Shown piece by piece: positions 25,529 through 34,258 of a stretch of DNA of 64,000 nucleotides. The notes beneath the pieces were generated by a model. It was not told where the DNA came from and ran no database searches. It saw only the letters and a list, made by a program, of their open reading frames with translations. This DNA comes from Rhodocyclaceae bacterium. GTDB lineage: Bacteria > Pseudomonadota > Gammaproteobacteria > Burkholderiales > Rhodocyclaceae. A program made the translations under genes and the position numbers. Location: the NCBI GenBank assembly GCA_030824275.1, contig JAVBXY010000031.1, forward strand, positions 27,619 to 91,618. Reading direction: 5' to 3'. Position 1 is the first letter of the stretch; every line of letters starts with the position of its first letter.

Positions 25529-27682
25529 CTATCCCCCGTCAGCCTTGCTTGCTGCGGGGGGCACCGATACAGGAGACCCCGACTCAGAAAAAGTCGGCGC
25601 TGGCGGGACGGCGGAACGTGGCGGCAGGCTGGGCGCATTCATGTCCGGCAACACGGCGTCGTGAGACGGCTTGGCCTTGGCTTGTTCGCCGAGGATGTAG
25701 TCATAACGGTCGGCGGTATAGGCATTCGCGCTCTGGCTTTCGCGCACCAGCGTCGGGCGCAGGAAGATCATCAGATTGGTCTTGTTTTGCGAGCGCTTCT
25801 TGTAGCGGAACAGGCCGCCGAGGATGGGAATGTCGCCGAGCACCGGCACCTTCTCGTCGCCGTCGGTGACGGTGTTCTGCATCAGGCCGCCGATGACGAT
25901 GATCTCGCCGTCATTGACCATCACGGTGGAGGCCACCGCGCGCTTGTTGGTGATGACCCCGGCCTGGTTGGTCGCATCCTGGACGCTCGAGACTTCCTGA
26001 TAGATCTGCAAGCGCACGGTGCCGCCTTCGGAGATTTGCGGCTTGATCCGCAGCGTCAGGCCGACGTCGCGGCGCTCGACGGTCTGGAAGGGCGTCGGCG
26101 TGGTGGCCGTGCCGGACAGCGCGTACTGGCCGGTGATGAAGGGCACGTTCTGGCCGATGACGATGGCGGCCTCTTCGTTGTCCAGGGTCAGCAGCGTCGG
26201 CGTGGACAGGATGTTGGCATTGGCGTCGGACTCCAGGGCGCGGATCAGCAGGCCGAGATTGACGATCTGGCCGATGCCGGGAATCGTCACCTGGCCCTTG
26301 ACGACGCCGATGTTGAGCCCGCGTCCCGCATTGGTCGGGTTCCGGGCGATGGCGTTGATGTTCTGCGTGGCGTTGCCGAAGTTCGTGCCGCCGAAGGCCT
26401 CGGCGCTGGTCTGGCCGAGGCCGCCCAGGTTCTGCCACTGGATGCCGAACTCGGCCGCCTTTTCGGCGGTGATTTCGGCGATCAGCGCTTCCACATAGAC
26501 CTGCGCACGGCGCACGTCGAGTTGATCGAGTACGGCGCGCAGATTGTTGTAGATCGCATCCGGCGCAGTAATGATGATCGAATTGGTCGCCGCATCGGCC
26601 TGGATGATGCCGGGCGAGGTCGTCGTCGGCGTGGATAGGCTGGGGCCGAGCGAAGCCGGCGACTGCTGGGCGCTCAGGGCGGCGGTGCCGAGCGCGGTGG
26701 TGGGCGGCGAGGCCCCGGCTGGCAGACGGCTGCCGCCGTTCGACGTCGATTCGGTTTGATAGATGGCGCGCAAGGTCTCGGCCAGCTTCACCGCCTGGGC
26801 GTTCTTCAGGTACACCACATGGATGTTGCCGCCGGCATTGGTCGGCGTATCCATCAGGGCGACGAACTTGCGCACCTGGGCCAGGCGGGCCGGATTGTCC
26901 GAGCGCACCATCAGGTTGTTGGAGCGGCCGTCGGCAGTCACCGTCACGCGCTGGCCAGGGTCTGCCGCGACGGCGCCCTGCACCTGGGCTTCGACGAAGA
27001 GGCGGCTGACGGTGACGGCCACGTCGACGGCCGAGGCGTATTGGAGCGGGATCATGATCGGGTCGCTGCCGTTGGGCTGGTCGATGGCGGCGATGATCTT
27101 TTCGATGCGCTGGAGATTGTTGGCGTAATCGGTGATCACCAGTGTGTTGCTGCCGGGGCTCACCGAGATGCTGTTGCTGGGCGCGATCAAGGGTCGCAGG
27201 ATGGGAAGCAGTTGCGCCGCCGATTCGTGTTTCAGCGTGTAGATACGGGTCTGGATGCGATCTCCCGTGTCACGCCCCTGCGCGCGGCCCTGTTCATCCG
27301 GGCCATAGGTCGGCCCGTAGGTTGGTCCCGCGTTGGTCTTGGCGTCGGCCTCGGCAACGATTTTCACGATGCCCCTGTCCTCGATCACGGCGAAGCCCTG
27401 CAAGCGCAGCGCCGAAACAAAGACGTCATAGACCTGCGCCCGTGGCATGGGCTTGGCCGAGACGATGTTGATCGTGCCCTTGACGCGCGGGTCGAGGACG
27501 AAGTTCTTGCCGGTGATCTGGCTGACTACTTTCACCACGCCTTCGATGTCGGCGTTGACCAGGTTGAGGGTGACCGTGCCGTCGGCATCGCCGGCCTTGT
27601 CGTTGCCGGCAGGCCACGCGGTGCCGCTGGTGATCAGCAGACCCAGCCACAGCACGCCCGTGCGCAGGTAGCGGTGTTTCAT
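25529..27682 (-). CDS. gspD: GspD, T2SS outer-membrane secretin
   Basis: 717 aa, signal peptide ending SGTAWPAG. N0 domain (TVTLNLVNADIEGVVKVVSQITGKNFVLDPRVKG), N1-N3 domains (RIYTLKHESAAQLLPILRPLI; HVVYLKNAQAVKLAETLRAIY), secretin core (VYVEALIAEITAEKAAEFGIQW, VPVLGDIPILGGLFRYKKRSQNKTNLMIFLRPTLVR) and an S-domain-like tail. The tail SAVPPAPTFSES is encoded by a reverse-read dispersed-repeat copy, so the extreme C-terminus beyond the barrel appears to have been extended by the repeat. Confidence 0.96.
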   Translation of the reverse strand: MKHRYLRTGVLWLGLLITSGTAWPAGNDKAGDADGTVTLNLVNADIEGVVKVVSQITGKNFVLDPRVKGTINIVSAKPMPRAQVYDVFVSALRLQGFAVIEDRGIVKIVAEADAKTNAGPTYGPTYGPDEQGRAQGRDTGDRIQTRIYTLKHESAAQLLPILRPLIAPSNSISVSPGSNTLVITDYANNLQRIEKIIAAIDQPNGSDPIMIPLQYASAVDVAVTVSRLFVEAQVQGAVAADPGQRVTVTADGRSNNLMVRSDNPARLAQVRKFVALMDTPTNAGGNIHVVYLKNAQAVKLAETLRAIYQTESTSNGGSRLPAGASPPTTALGTAALSAQQSPASLGPSLSTPTTTSPGIIQADAATNSIIITAPDAIYNNLRAVLDQLDVRRAQVYVEALIAEITAEKAAEFGIQWQNLGGLGQTSAEAFGGTNFGNATQNINAIARNPTNAGRGLNIGVVKGQVTIPGIGQIVNLGLLIRALESDANANILSTPTLLTLDNEEAAIVIGQNVPFITGQYALSGTATTPTPFQTVERRDVGLTLRIKPQISEGGTVRLQIYQEVSSVQDATNQAGVITNKRAVASTVMVNDGEIIVIGGLMQNTVTDGDEKVPVLGDIPILGGLFRYKKRSQNKTNLMIFLRPTLVRESQSANAYTADRYDYILGEQAKAKPSHDAVLPDMNAPSLPPRSAVPPAPTFSESGSPVSVPPAASKADGG
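25588..25614 (+). repeat. Dispersed ~25-bp repeat, copy 6 (inside gspD)
   Basis: AAAAAGTCGGCGCTGGCGG then GACGGCGG, in the 3' end of gspD, read antisense as AVPPAPTFSE without a frameshift. Confidence 0.9.
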
Positions 27683-27720
27683 TGCGACATCCCGACGGAA
27701 TGGGTTGGTGACATGGCGTT

Positions 27721-28212
27721 CTATTTCCCGGTTCGCAATACAGGTAACGCTACTGGTGATGCAGCGACCGCCGGCTTGCTTGGCCAGGCCAGGGTTTCCC
27801 GCTCCGCGCCCCGTTCCAGAACGACGTGATCGACACCGATATCGGCCAGGCGGATGCCGGGAACGATGTCATTGCCTTCTTCGACGGCGATGGTCTGACC
27901 CGGATCGAGATGCAGCAGTGCAAAGCCTTTGCCGCTTGCCGAGGTGGCGACGATGCCGAGCAGCGTGATGCCGATGCTGGCGGACAGGCTGCGTTCCGAT
28001 CCAATGCTGGCCGTGCCGAACAAAAAGTCGGCGCTGGCGGTACGGCGATTTTCACTGGGCGCGGCCTGCGCCCGTGCTATTGGCGACGGTGCCAGCCAGA
28101 CCCAGGTCCAGTAGGCCGCCACCCAGGCGAGCAAAAGTACGGCGACCAATGTCAGCAAGCTGATGCCGGCGGTTTGTGCAGTGCTGTGTCTGTCGGCGGT
28201 GAGTTGTTGCAT
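27721..28212 (-). CDS. gspC: GspC-like T2SS inner-membrane protein
   Basis: 163 aa from ATG 28212. Short cytoplasmic N-terminus, one membrane span (AGISLLTLVAVLLLAWVAAYWTWVWLAP) and a periplasmic HR-type domain (LLGIVATSASGKGFALLHLDPGQTIAVEEGNDIVPGIRLADIGVDHVVLERGAERETLAWP), the GspC signature; no PDZ domain, so it is a short form. Position ahead of gspD supports the call. The linker between the span and the HR domain carries dispersed-repeat copy 7 (RRTASADFLFGTA). Confidence 0.88.
   Translation of the reverse strand: MQQLTADRHSTAQTAGISLLTLVAVLLLAWVAAYWTWVWLAPSPIARAQAAPSENRRTASADFLFGTASIGSERSLSASIGITLLGIVATSASGKGFALLHLDPGQTIAVEEGNDIVPGIRLADIGVDHVVLERGAERETLAWPSKPAVAASPVALPVLRTGK
28022..28047 (+). 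repeat. Dispersed ~25-bp repeat, copy 7 (inside gspC)
   Basis: AAAAAGTCGGCGCTGGCGG then TACGGCG, in the transmembrane-to-HR-domain linker of gspC, frame kept. Confidence 0.9.
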
Positions 28213-28306
28213 GTGTTTTTGGGCCGTAGTCTGGTATGCGGCCGACGCTAAGGAAAGGATGTCCCCATGTGGCAACGATAGTAGGCGGCACCCTGTTGGA
28301 GCGTAT

Positions 28307-28320
28307 GTACGGCAACGCAC
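28307..28320. promoter_or_regulatory. Candidate regulon palindrome, site 10 (T2SS divergent promoter)
   Basis: GTACGGCAACGCAC, one mismatch from GTGCGNNNNCGCAC, centred in the 200-nt divergent gap: 93 nt from the gspG start and 95 nt from the gspC start. Confidence 0.45.
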
Positions 28321-28412
28321 GGAATCCGGGCAAGGGGAACGGGATACTTTGCGCCATCTGCATGAGCCGCCATGTCGCATGAAACGTGGGCAATACCGTG
28401 CCGGGAGCCGAG

Positions 28413-28844
28413 ATGAATGTGTCGAGCCGGCAGCGCGGATTCACGCTGCTCGAAGTGATGGTGGTGGTGGTGATCCTCGGCATACTCGCCGCGATGGTGG
28501 TGCCGAAAATCATCAGCCGCCCCGACGAAGCGCGGGTGATGGCGGCGCGGCAGGACATCGCCAGCCTGATGCAGGCGCTCAAGCTCTACCGCCTCGACAA
28601 CCAGCGCTACCCGGCGACCGAGCAGGGCTTGCAGGCCCTGGCCACGCCGCCGGGCATCGCGCCCCTGGCGAGCAACTGGAAGGCCGGCGGTTATGTCGAG
28701 CGCCTGCCCCGCGATCCCTGGGGGCAAGCCTACCAATACCTGAATCCAGGCCTGCGCGGCGAGATCGACATCTTCAGCCTGGGCGCGGATCGCGCGATTG
28801 GCGGCGATGGCAATGATGCCGACATCGGCTCCTGGTCGCTCTAG
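28413..28844 (+). CDS. gspG: GspG, major pseudopilin
   Basis: 143 aa, RBS CGGGAG. Prepilin site after MNVSSRQRG followed by FTLLEVMVVVVILGILAAMVVP, and the GspG signatures ALKLYRLDNQRYPATEQGLQAL, GGYVERLPRDPWGQAYQYLNPG and the calcium-site-like end GGDGNDADIGSW. Main subunit of the periplasmic pseudopilus. First gene of the plus-strand gspG-N operon. Confidence 0.97.
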   Translation: MNVSSRQRGFTLLEVMVVVVILGILAAMVVPKIISRPDEARVMAARQDIASLMQALKLYRLDNQRYPATEQGLQALATPPGIAPLASNWKAGGYVERLPRDPWGQAYQYLNPGLRGEIDIFSLGADRAIGGDGNDADIGSWSL

Positions 28845-28846
28845 CG

Positions 28847-29362
28847 ATGAAGACTTTGCGCCGGCCCGGGCAACTCGGCTTCACGCTCATCGAGATGCTG
28901 GTGGTGCTCATGATCATGGGCCTGCTGCTCGGACTAGTCAGCGTTTCGGCGGCACCGGACGACAAGGCGCTGCTGCGCGTGGAGGTGGAGAGAATGGCCC
29001 AGTTGATGGATCTCGCCGCCAATGAGTCGCGGCTCGGTGGCGGCCCGATTGCCTGGACCGGGGATGCAAAGGGCTATCGATTCTGGCGCTACAGCGAGGC
29101 CTCGGGCTGGGTGCCGATGAACGACGATGTGCTGCGCCCGCGCCGCTTGCCGGACGGCATGAGCCTGTCGCACATGCAGGTCGAGAACCTGCCGGTGACC
29201 GGCCCCTTGCGCGTGGAGTTCAATGCCCACGGCGCGGCGCCGTCCTTCCGCATCGAGATGGCTTTTGGCAAGGCGCGCCATGTGGTGGCGAACTCACCCA
29301 TCGGCGAGATTCGCGTCCTGCCGGAAATGGAGCACGCCGATGGCACATCCAGTCCGAGCTGA
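28847..29362 (+). CDS. gspH: GspH, minor pseudopilin
   Basis: 171 aa, 2 nt after gspG. Prepilin motif RPGQLGFTLIEMLVVLMIMGLLLGLV and the GspH-like middle (VEVERMAQLMDLAANESRLGGGPIAWTGDAKGYRFWRY) with C-terminal VEFNAHGAAPSFRIEMAF. Minor component of the pseudopilus tip. Overlaps gspI by 23 nt. Confidence 0.93.
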   Translation: MKTLRRPGQLGFTLIEMLVVLMIMGLLLGLVSVSAAPDDKALLRVEVERMAQLMDLAANESRLGGGPIAWTGDAKGYRFWRYSEASGWVPMNDDVLRPRRLPDGMSLSHMQVENLPVTGPLRVEFNAHGAAPSFRIEMAFGKARHVVANSPIGEIRVLPEMEHADGTSSPS

Positions 29363-29735
29363 TCATCGCGGTTTCACACTGATCGAGGTGCTGGTGGCGC
29401 TGGCCATCGTCGCCGTGGCGCTGATGGCGTCGCTGCGTGTGGCCGGCATCGGTGCCAACAGCGTCGGCGAACTGCGCGCACGCTTGCTGGCCGGATGGGT
29501 GGCCGAGAACGTCCTGGCGGAGCAGCGTGCCCGTGGCACCTGGCTGCCCGTCGGCATGCAGCGTGGCCAGGCGCGCCAGGGCGGCATCGACTTCCTCTGG
29601 CGGGAAGACGTGGTCGCCACACCGAATGACAAGTTCCGCCGTGTCGATGTCCGGGTATCCCTGGCCGAGGAAGAGAGTCGCGTCCTCGCCCATCTGGTTG
29701 GCTTCGCCATCCATGTGCCGGTGGCCGCACCATGA
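29340..29735 (+). CDS. gspI: GspI, minor pseudopilin
   Basis: 131 aa from ATG 29340 inside the end of gspH. MAHPVRADHRGFTLIEVLVALAIVAVALMASLR is the prepilin signal; LRARLLAGWVAENVLAEQRARGTWLPVG matches GspI (AxWVAxNxL). Forms the pseudopilus tip with GspJ and GspK. Longer upstream frame antisense to nothing useful was excluded because it lies in gspH in another frame. Confidence 0.94.
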   Translation: MAHPVRADHRGFTLIEVLVALAIVAVALMASLRVAGIGANSVGELRARLLAGWVAENVLAEQRARGTWLPVGMQRGQARQGGIDFLWREDVVATPNDKFRRVDVRVSLAEEESRVLAHLVGFAIHVPVAAP

Positions 29736-30331
29736 GGATCGATGCCGGCAGAGCGAGGCGCGGGTTTACGCTCATCGAATTGCTGACCGCATTGCTGGTG
29801 CTGTCGCTGCTAGCGCTGATGTCTTTCCGCGGCCTGGATGCGGTGCTCGACACGCGGGAGCGGGTGCAGAAGGAAAGCGAAAAATGGAAACGTGTGACGA
29901 ATTTTTTTGTGCGCTTCGAACGGGATACGCAATTGGCCTCGCCAAGGCCGATCCGAACCGGGTCGGATCTGCTGCCGGCTTGGCAGGGGCATGAAGGTGC
30001 GGCCGGCCTGGAGTTCAGCCGTTTTGCTGCCGACGACAACACGGACGCACCGCAACGCCTTGCCTATCGCCTGAACGGCGAGCGGGAAATCGAGCTGTGG
30101 CTATGGCCGGGACTGGACATGCCATCGACCGCGCTGCCCCTGCGCTATCCGGTACTGACCGGCGTGGAGAGCCTTGACCTGCGCTATCTGAATGCCGATC
30201 TGGGCTGGGTGGCCTCATGGCCAAGCTTGTCCGCGTCGAATCACGACGCCGCCATTCCGCGTGCGGTACGTTTGCGCATCGTGCTCGCCACCGGCGAGGA
30301 GTTGGTGCGCGTGTTTTCCCTGCGATCATGA
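29732..30331 (+). CDS. gspJ: GspJ, minor pseudopilin
   Basis: 199 aa, ATGA overlap with gspI. Prepilin motif RRGFTLIELLTALLVLSLLALMSFRGLDAVLDTRERV, and GspJ features (FVRFERDTQLASPRPIR, LPLRYPVLTGVESLDLRYLN). Part of the GspIJK tip complex. Confidence 0.94.
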   Translation: MRIDAGRARRGFTLIELLTALLVLSLLALMSFRGLDAVLDTRERVQKESEKWKRVTNFFVRFERDTQLASPRPIRTGSDLLPAWQGHEGAAGLEFSRFAADDNTDAPQRLAYRLNGEREIELWLWPGLDMPSTALPLRYPVLTGVESLDLRYLNADLGWVASWPSLSASNHDAAIPRAVRLRIVLATGEELVRVFSLRS

Positions 30332-31281
30332 ACACACGACAGCTAAAAGATACGCAAAGCGGCGTCGCCATCGTCCTCGCCATGGGCGTGGTGGCGCTGG
30401 CGGCAACGGCGGCGACGGCGATGATGCTGACGCAGAGCAACTGGCTGCGACGCAATGAAATCGGTGCCGATCATGTCCAGGCACAGGTGCTGGTGCAGGT
30501 CGGCGTGGACTGGTCGCGGGCGTTGCTGGCCGATGATCGCCGCGTGAGCAATGTGGACACCCTGAGCGAGCCGTGGGCCTTGCGCCTGCCGCCGGTGCCG
30601 CTGGAGAACGGCAGTCTGGCCGGTCGCATCGACGATCAGCAGGGCCGTTTCAATCTCAATAACCTGGTCAGGAATGGCAATCCTGATCCGGCGCAACTGG
30701 CGCATTTCCAGGCCTTGCTGACCCTGCTCGGGCTGGCGCCGGAACTCGGCGATGCCTTGGTGGACTGGCTCGATGCCGACAGCGTGCCGCAGTCGCAGGA
30801 CGGAGCGGAGGATGCCTTTTACCTGAGCTTGCCGACACCCCGCCTGGTCGCCAATCAACACTTGGCGGACGTGGCCGAGTTGGCGCTGGTGCGTGGTTTC
30901 GATGCAGACGTGCGCTTGCGGCTGGCGCCTTTCGTGTCCGCCTTGCCCGTGTTCACCGCCATCAATGTCAATACGGCAGCCCCTGAAGTGATGGCCGCCG
31001 TGGTCGACGGCCTGAGCCTGGATGCGGCCCGCGCCCTGGTCGATCAGCGCGGTCGCGCCTACCTGCGTGACCATGCCGATTTCCTGTCTCGTCTGCCCAA
31101 AGGCGCTGTGGCTGCCCGCGAGGACATTGCTTTCGGCAGCGACTACTTCATCGTGTCCTTGCGGGTCGGCGTCGGCAAGGCCCAGGCGCATGGGTCTGCC
31201 TTGCTGGCACGCACGGAGGTCTACCGGACTGTCCGTCGGGATGTCGACTGGCCCGTCATCCTCTGGCGGAAAATGTCATGA
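30328..31281 (+). CDS. gspK: GspK, pseudopilus tip protein
   Basis: 317 aa, ATGA overlap with gspJ. N-terminus QSGVAIVLAMGVVALAATAATAMML is a GspK-type prepilin helix; then RIDDQQGRFNLNNLV, DALVDWLDADSVPQSQDGAEDAFYLSLPTPRLVANQHLADVAEL and FTAINVNTAAPEVMAAVVDGLS, all typical of GspK. Large tip pseudopilin thought to cap the pseudopilus. Confidence 0.95.
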   Translation: MNTRQLKDTQSGVAIVLAMGVVALAATAATAMMLTQSNWLRRNEIGADHVQAQVLVQVGVDWSRALLADDRRVSNVDTLSEPWALRLPPVPLENGSLAGRIDDQQGRFNLNNLVRNGNPDPAQLAHFQALLTLLGLAPELGDALVDWLDADSVPQSQDGAEDAFYLSLPTPRLVANQHLADVAELALVRGFDADVRLRLAPFVSALPVFTAINVNTAAPEVMAAVVDGLSLDAARALVDQRGRAYLRDHADFLSRLPKGAVAAREDIAFGSDYFIVSLRVGVGKAQAHGSALLARTEVYRTVRRDVDWPVILWRKMS

Positions 31282-32555
31282 GCTTGCTGCGCATCCTTGT
31301 CTCACTGTCCGAGCCGGCCTTGCGTTGCCAGTGGTCGTTCATCGGCGAACGTGGTGAATCCGTCGCCGGCGAAGGGCTGATTGCCGATCTGCCGCAGCGC
31401 TTACCGAGTTTGCCGAAAGTGTCGAAACGTGCCGCTCGCGTGCAGTTGCTGATCCCCGCCGCCCAGGTGTTGCTGACCCGAGCCAGGATACCGCGTGGCG
31501 CCCGGCGCAATGCCGCATCGGTGCTGGCGTTCGCGGTAGAGGAAAAAACCGTTGGCGATCCTGCTGCCAGTCAGGTGAGTTGGCTGGGCAAGGTGGATGA
31601 CGGCGATGCGCTCGCCGTTGTCGACAAGCCCGCCCTTGCACGCTGGCGTGATGCGTTCGCTGCGGCCGGCATCCGCATCGACGAAGTACAGGGCGAGACC
31701 CTGCTGCTGCCCCGGCTGGCCGGTGAATGGAGCATGGCCTGGAACGGCGGCGAAGGCTTTGTGCGCAGCGGTGAGTTCGAGGGGGCAGTGACGGATAGCG
31801 GCGACCGGGATAAGCCGCCCCTGTCCCTGCATCTCATGCTGGATGAGGCGCGCGCGCGGGGTGCCATGCCGACGGCAATCGCCTTGTACACGACGACATC
31901 GCACACATCACCGGATGCCACAGCGGACTCCCCGCACGACTGCACGCCCGACCTGGCTGCCTGGCAGCGCGAGCTGGGCATCGCGTTGCGCTTTGCCGGC
32001 CCATGGGATTGGCGCACGGCTCCGGCGGAGGCGGGGATCGGTCTGGTGCAGCAGGGCCCTCGCTGGCGTCTGCTTGCCGGCGCGTCTACGCGGCTGCGCC
32101 CGGCGGCCTGGATACTGGCCGCCGCGCTGACCTTGCACGCCATCGCCCTGGTCGCCGACTGGGCGCTGCTGGTCAATGAACAACGGGCGTTGCAGCAGCA
32201 GATGGAGGCACGATTCCGTGCCAGTTTCCCGGATGCCGTCGCAGTGGCTGCCCCGGCCCTGCAAATGCGCCGCAAGCTTGCCGAGGCGCGGCATGGCGCT
32301 GGCGAAGGCGACAACGGTGATTTCCTGCCATTGCTCACCCAGGTGTCGGCTGCCATGAAGGAGCTGCCTCCCGGCGCATTGCGCAGCATGGCCTATGACC
32401 ACGGCCAGATGACGCTGGATCTTGCCAGCCGGGACGAGGCCGAGGTTCAGGCCCTCAAGTCGCGCCTGCGCCAGTCCGGCCTCGACGTCGAGGAACCGGT
32501 CAGCCCGGCGGTGGGCGCCATCAGTCGGCGAGTTCTGGTCCTGCGGCCATTATGA
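31278..32555 (+). CDS. gspL: GspL, T2SS assembly-platform protein
   Basis: 425 aa, ATGA overlap with gspK. Cytoplasmic actin-like domain (VQLLIPAAQVLLTRARIPRGARRNAASVLAFAVEEKTVGDP), a membrane span near residue 280 (AAWILAAALTLHAIALVADWALL) and a periplasmic ferredoxin-like domain (FLPLLTQVSAAMKELPPGALRSMAYDHGQMTLDLASRDEAEVQALKSRLRQSG). Binds GspE and GspM. Confidence 0.93.
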   Translation: MSLLRILVSLSEPALRCQWSFIGERGESVAGEGLIADLPQRLPSLPKVSKRAARVQLLIPAAQVLLTRARIPRGARRNAASVLAFAVEEKTVGDPAASQVSWLGKVDDGDALAVVDKPALARWRDAFAAAGIRIDEVQGETLLLPRLAGEWSMAWNGGEGFVRSGEFEGAVTDSGDRDKPPLSLHLMLDEARARGAMPTAIALYTTTSHTSPDATADSPHDCTPDLAAWQRELGIALRFAGPWDWRTAPAEAGIGLVQQGPRWRLLAGASTRLRPAAWILAAALTLHAIALVADWALLVNEQRALQQQMEARFRASFPDAVAVAAPALQMRRKLAEARHGAGEGDNGDFLPLLTQVSAAMKELPPGALRSMAYDHGQMTLDLASRDEAEVQALKSRLRQSGLDVEEPVSPAVGAISRRVLVLRPL

Positions 32556-33049
32556 AAAATCTACTTCGCCAGATACGGCAGATGTGGCAATTGCGAACGC
32601 CTCGCGAGCGCGTCGTCATCCTGATTCTGGCCACGATGCTGCTGGCCGTTTTGTATGGCGGCCTGATGCTGTCGGTTGCGCCGGCCCGCGAACGCTTGCA
32701 GGGGCGGGTGGCGGTATTGCGAATGCAAGCCGGCGTGATGGAGCAACAGGCATTGGCACTGGAGCGTCTGCGTGCCATGCCTCGGCCTCCTGCGTCACGC
32801 AGCGACCTCGGCGCGCTGGTCCGGGCGCAGATCGATGTCGCAGGCATGAGCCATGGACTGACGAAGTTGGACATGCCGGACCCCAATCAGGTGACGGTGG
32901 CCTTCGAGAATCTTGATTTTGCCGATTGGCTGGCATGGGTCGCTGACATGGACGCGCAGCAAGTCCGCCTTGCCGCATGCCGCATCGATGCCCAGGCGAT
33001 GCCGGGCGTGGTGAACGTGACCGCGAGCTTGCAGCGGGTGGCGCCATGA
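32552..33049 (+). CDS. gspM: GspM, T2SS assembly-platform protein
   Basis: 165 aa, ATGA overlap with gspL. Short cytoplasmic N-terminus, membrane span VVILILATMLLAVLYGGLMLSV, then a coiled region and a periplasmic ferredoxin-like part (NQVTVAFENLDFADWLAWVADMDAQQVRLAACRIDAQAMPGVVNVTASL). Partner of GspL. Confidence 0.92.
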   Translation: MKNLLRQIRQMWQLRTPRERVVILILATMLLAVLYGGLMLSVAPARERLQGRVAVLRMQAGVMEQQALALERLRAMPRPPASRSDLGALVRAQIDVAGMSHGLTKLDMPDPNQVTVAFENLDFADWLAWVADMDAQQVRLAACRIDAQAMPGVVNVTASLQRVAP

Positions 33050-33789
33050 AGCGACGCACGCTGCTCGCTGCCGGGCTGGCGATCTACGCCGTCGGTGTCC
33101 TCGCCCTGGCGCCGGCGAGCCTGCTCGATGGCGGCCTGGCGCGGGTCAGCGAAGGCAGGCTGCGTCTGGTCGACGCGCAGGGGACATTGTGGTCGGGGTC
33201 AGCCGGTATCGAGTTGCGCGATGCTGCCGGACGCAGCGGGGTGGCCAAAAGCCTGGCCTGGCGCCTGCGACCGGAAAGCCTGTTGCGTGGGCATTTGAGC
33301 GGCGACATCTGGCTGGATCAGGCCGCCCCGTTTCCCATGATCCTGACGCCATCCGGCGTCGAGATCGCCGATGCCGACATCCATCTACCGGCCACGGCCC
33401 TGGGGTTGGGGGTGCCACAGCTCGCGCCGCTGGGACTCAGCGGCGATCTCAAGCTGCACATTTCCGCCCTTGCCATCGAAGGCCGCCAGGCACGGGGTCG
33501 GATCAGCGCACGCCTGATCGATGCCGGATCGACATTCACGCCGGTCTCGCCGCTGGGGGACTACGCCCTGGAGCTGGAAGGCAAGGGCACAGAAATTCAG
33601 GCCTTGCTGCATACCTTGAAAGGCCCGTTGCAGATCGATGGTTCGGGCTCCTGGGTCATCGGCCAGGCGCCGGATTTTCTCGCCATTGCCCAACTGCCGC
33701 CGCAGCATGCAGAACAGTTGGAGCCACTGCTGCGCCTGATCGCCGTGGAGCGTGGCGCCGGGCGTTACGAATTGAAGTTCATGCCTTAA
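33046..33789 (+). CDS. gspN: GspN, T2SS accessory protein
   Basis: 247 aa, ATGA overlap with gspM. N-terminal membrane segment (LLAAGLAIYAVGVLALAPASLLD), then the GspN profile: RLRLVDAQGTLWSGSAGIELRD, LAWRLRPESLLRGHLSGDIWL, LSGDLKLHISALAIEG, LGDYALELEGKG. Last gene of the operon; the ~150-bp element copy B begins at its stop codon. Confidence 0.92.
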   Translation: MKRRTLLAAGLAIYAVGVLALAPASLLDGGLARVSEGRLRLVDAQGTLWSGSAGIELRDAAGRSGVAKSLAWRLRPESLLRGHLSGDIWLDQAAPFPMILTPSGVEIADADIHLPATALGLGVPQLAPLGLSGDLKLHISALAIEGRQARGRISARLIDAGSTFTPVSPLGDYALELEGKGTEIQALLHTLKGPLQIDGSGSWVIGQAPDFLAIAQLPPQHAEQLEPLLRLIAVERGAGRYELKFMP

Positions 33790-33939
33790 CGTGAAACAAC
33801 TTGTTCAGAGCCCCATGTGATGAACGCGCGCAGCGCGCCAACTGGGAACCCCCCCGCGAGGGGGTAAGGGGGGCGGGCGGCCAATTGACTTTCGCGTGTT
33901 TCATCATCAGTGGGTGACTCTCGCTGCCATGAAAGTTAG
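33788..33939. repeat. ~150-bp two-copy element, copy B
   Basis: Begins AACGTGAAACAACTTGTTC at the gspN stop, shares the GAACGCGCGCAGCGCGCCAAC and CCCCCC-GCGAGGGGG segments with copy A, and ends CATGAAAGTTAG over the stop of the LapA-like gene. The first ~95 nt are highly similar between copies; the middle of the right half is diverged. Confidence 0.85.
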
Positions 33940-34175
33940 ATGCGAGGCAGATAGAGCAGTTCATTTTTGTCGACCACGGTGCGCCGGTGTGTGAGATAGC
34001 TGCGCGTGAACCAGCCGAGGAGGAACCCGGTCATCAGGCTGAAGAAGATCAGCAGGGCGCTGGACATCGAGGTGCGCCAGGACAGGAAGCCGATTTCCAC
34101 CACAGCGACGTTCTGGGCGATGAACAATACCGCCAGGCTCGTGAGGGTCAGCATCAGCAACAATTTCAGATTCAT
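33936..34175 (-). CDS. LapA-domain membrane protein
   Basis: 79 aa, RBS GGAGGA. Two membrane helices: MNLKLLLMLTLTSLAVLFIAQN and ALLIFFSLMTGFLLGWFTRSYL, with the LapA (DUF1049) signature VEIGFLSWRTSMS between them. Family members aid lipopolysaccharide assembly, but small stand-alone LapA proteins are often uncharacterised. Lies 84 nt after the BON lipoprotein gene on the same strand. Confidence 0.85.
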   Translation of the reverse strand: MNLKLLLMLTLTSLAVLFIAQNVAVVEIGFLSWRTSMSSALLIFFSLMTGFLLGWFTRSYLTHRRTVVDKNELLYLPRI

Positions 34176-34258
34176 GATCGAGTCCTCCGATGATGGCTCA
34201 GGCATGGGCAAACGTGGACAGCCTTGGCCATCCACGTCTTGCGCCAGGCGACTCCTGC

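Noticed and set aside
33788..33939. Simple intrinsic terminator between gspN and the LapA-like gene
   Set aside because: The sequence is part of a 150-bp element with a second copy at 21234-21384, so it is reported as a repeat; a terminator role is possible but not separately supported.
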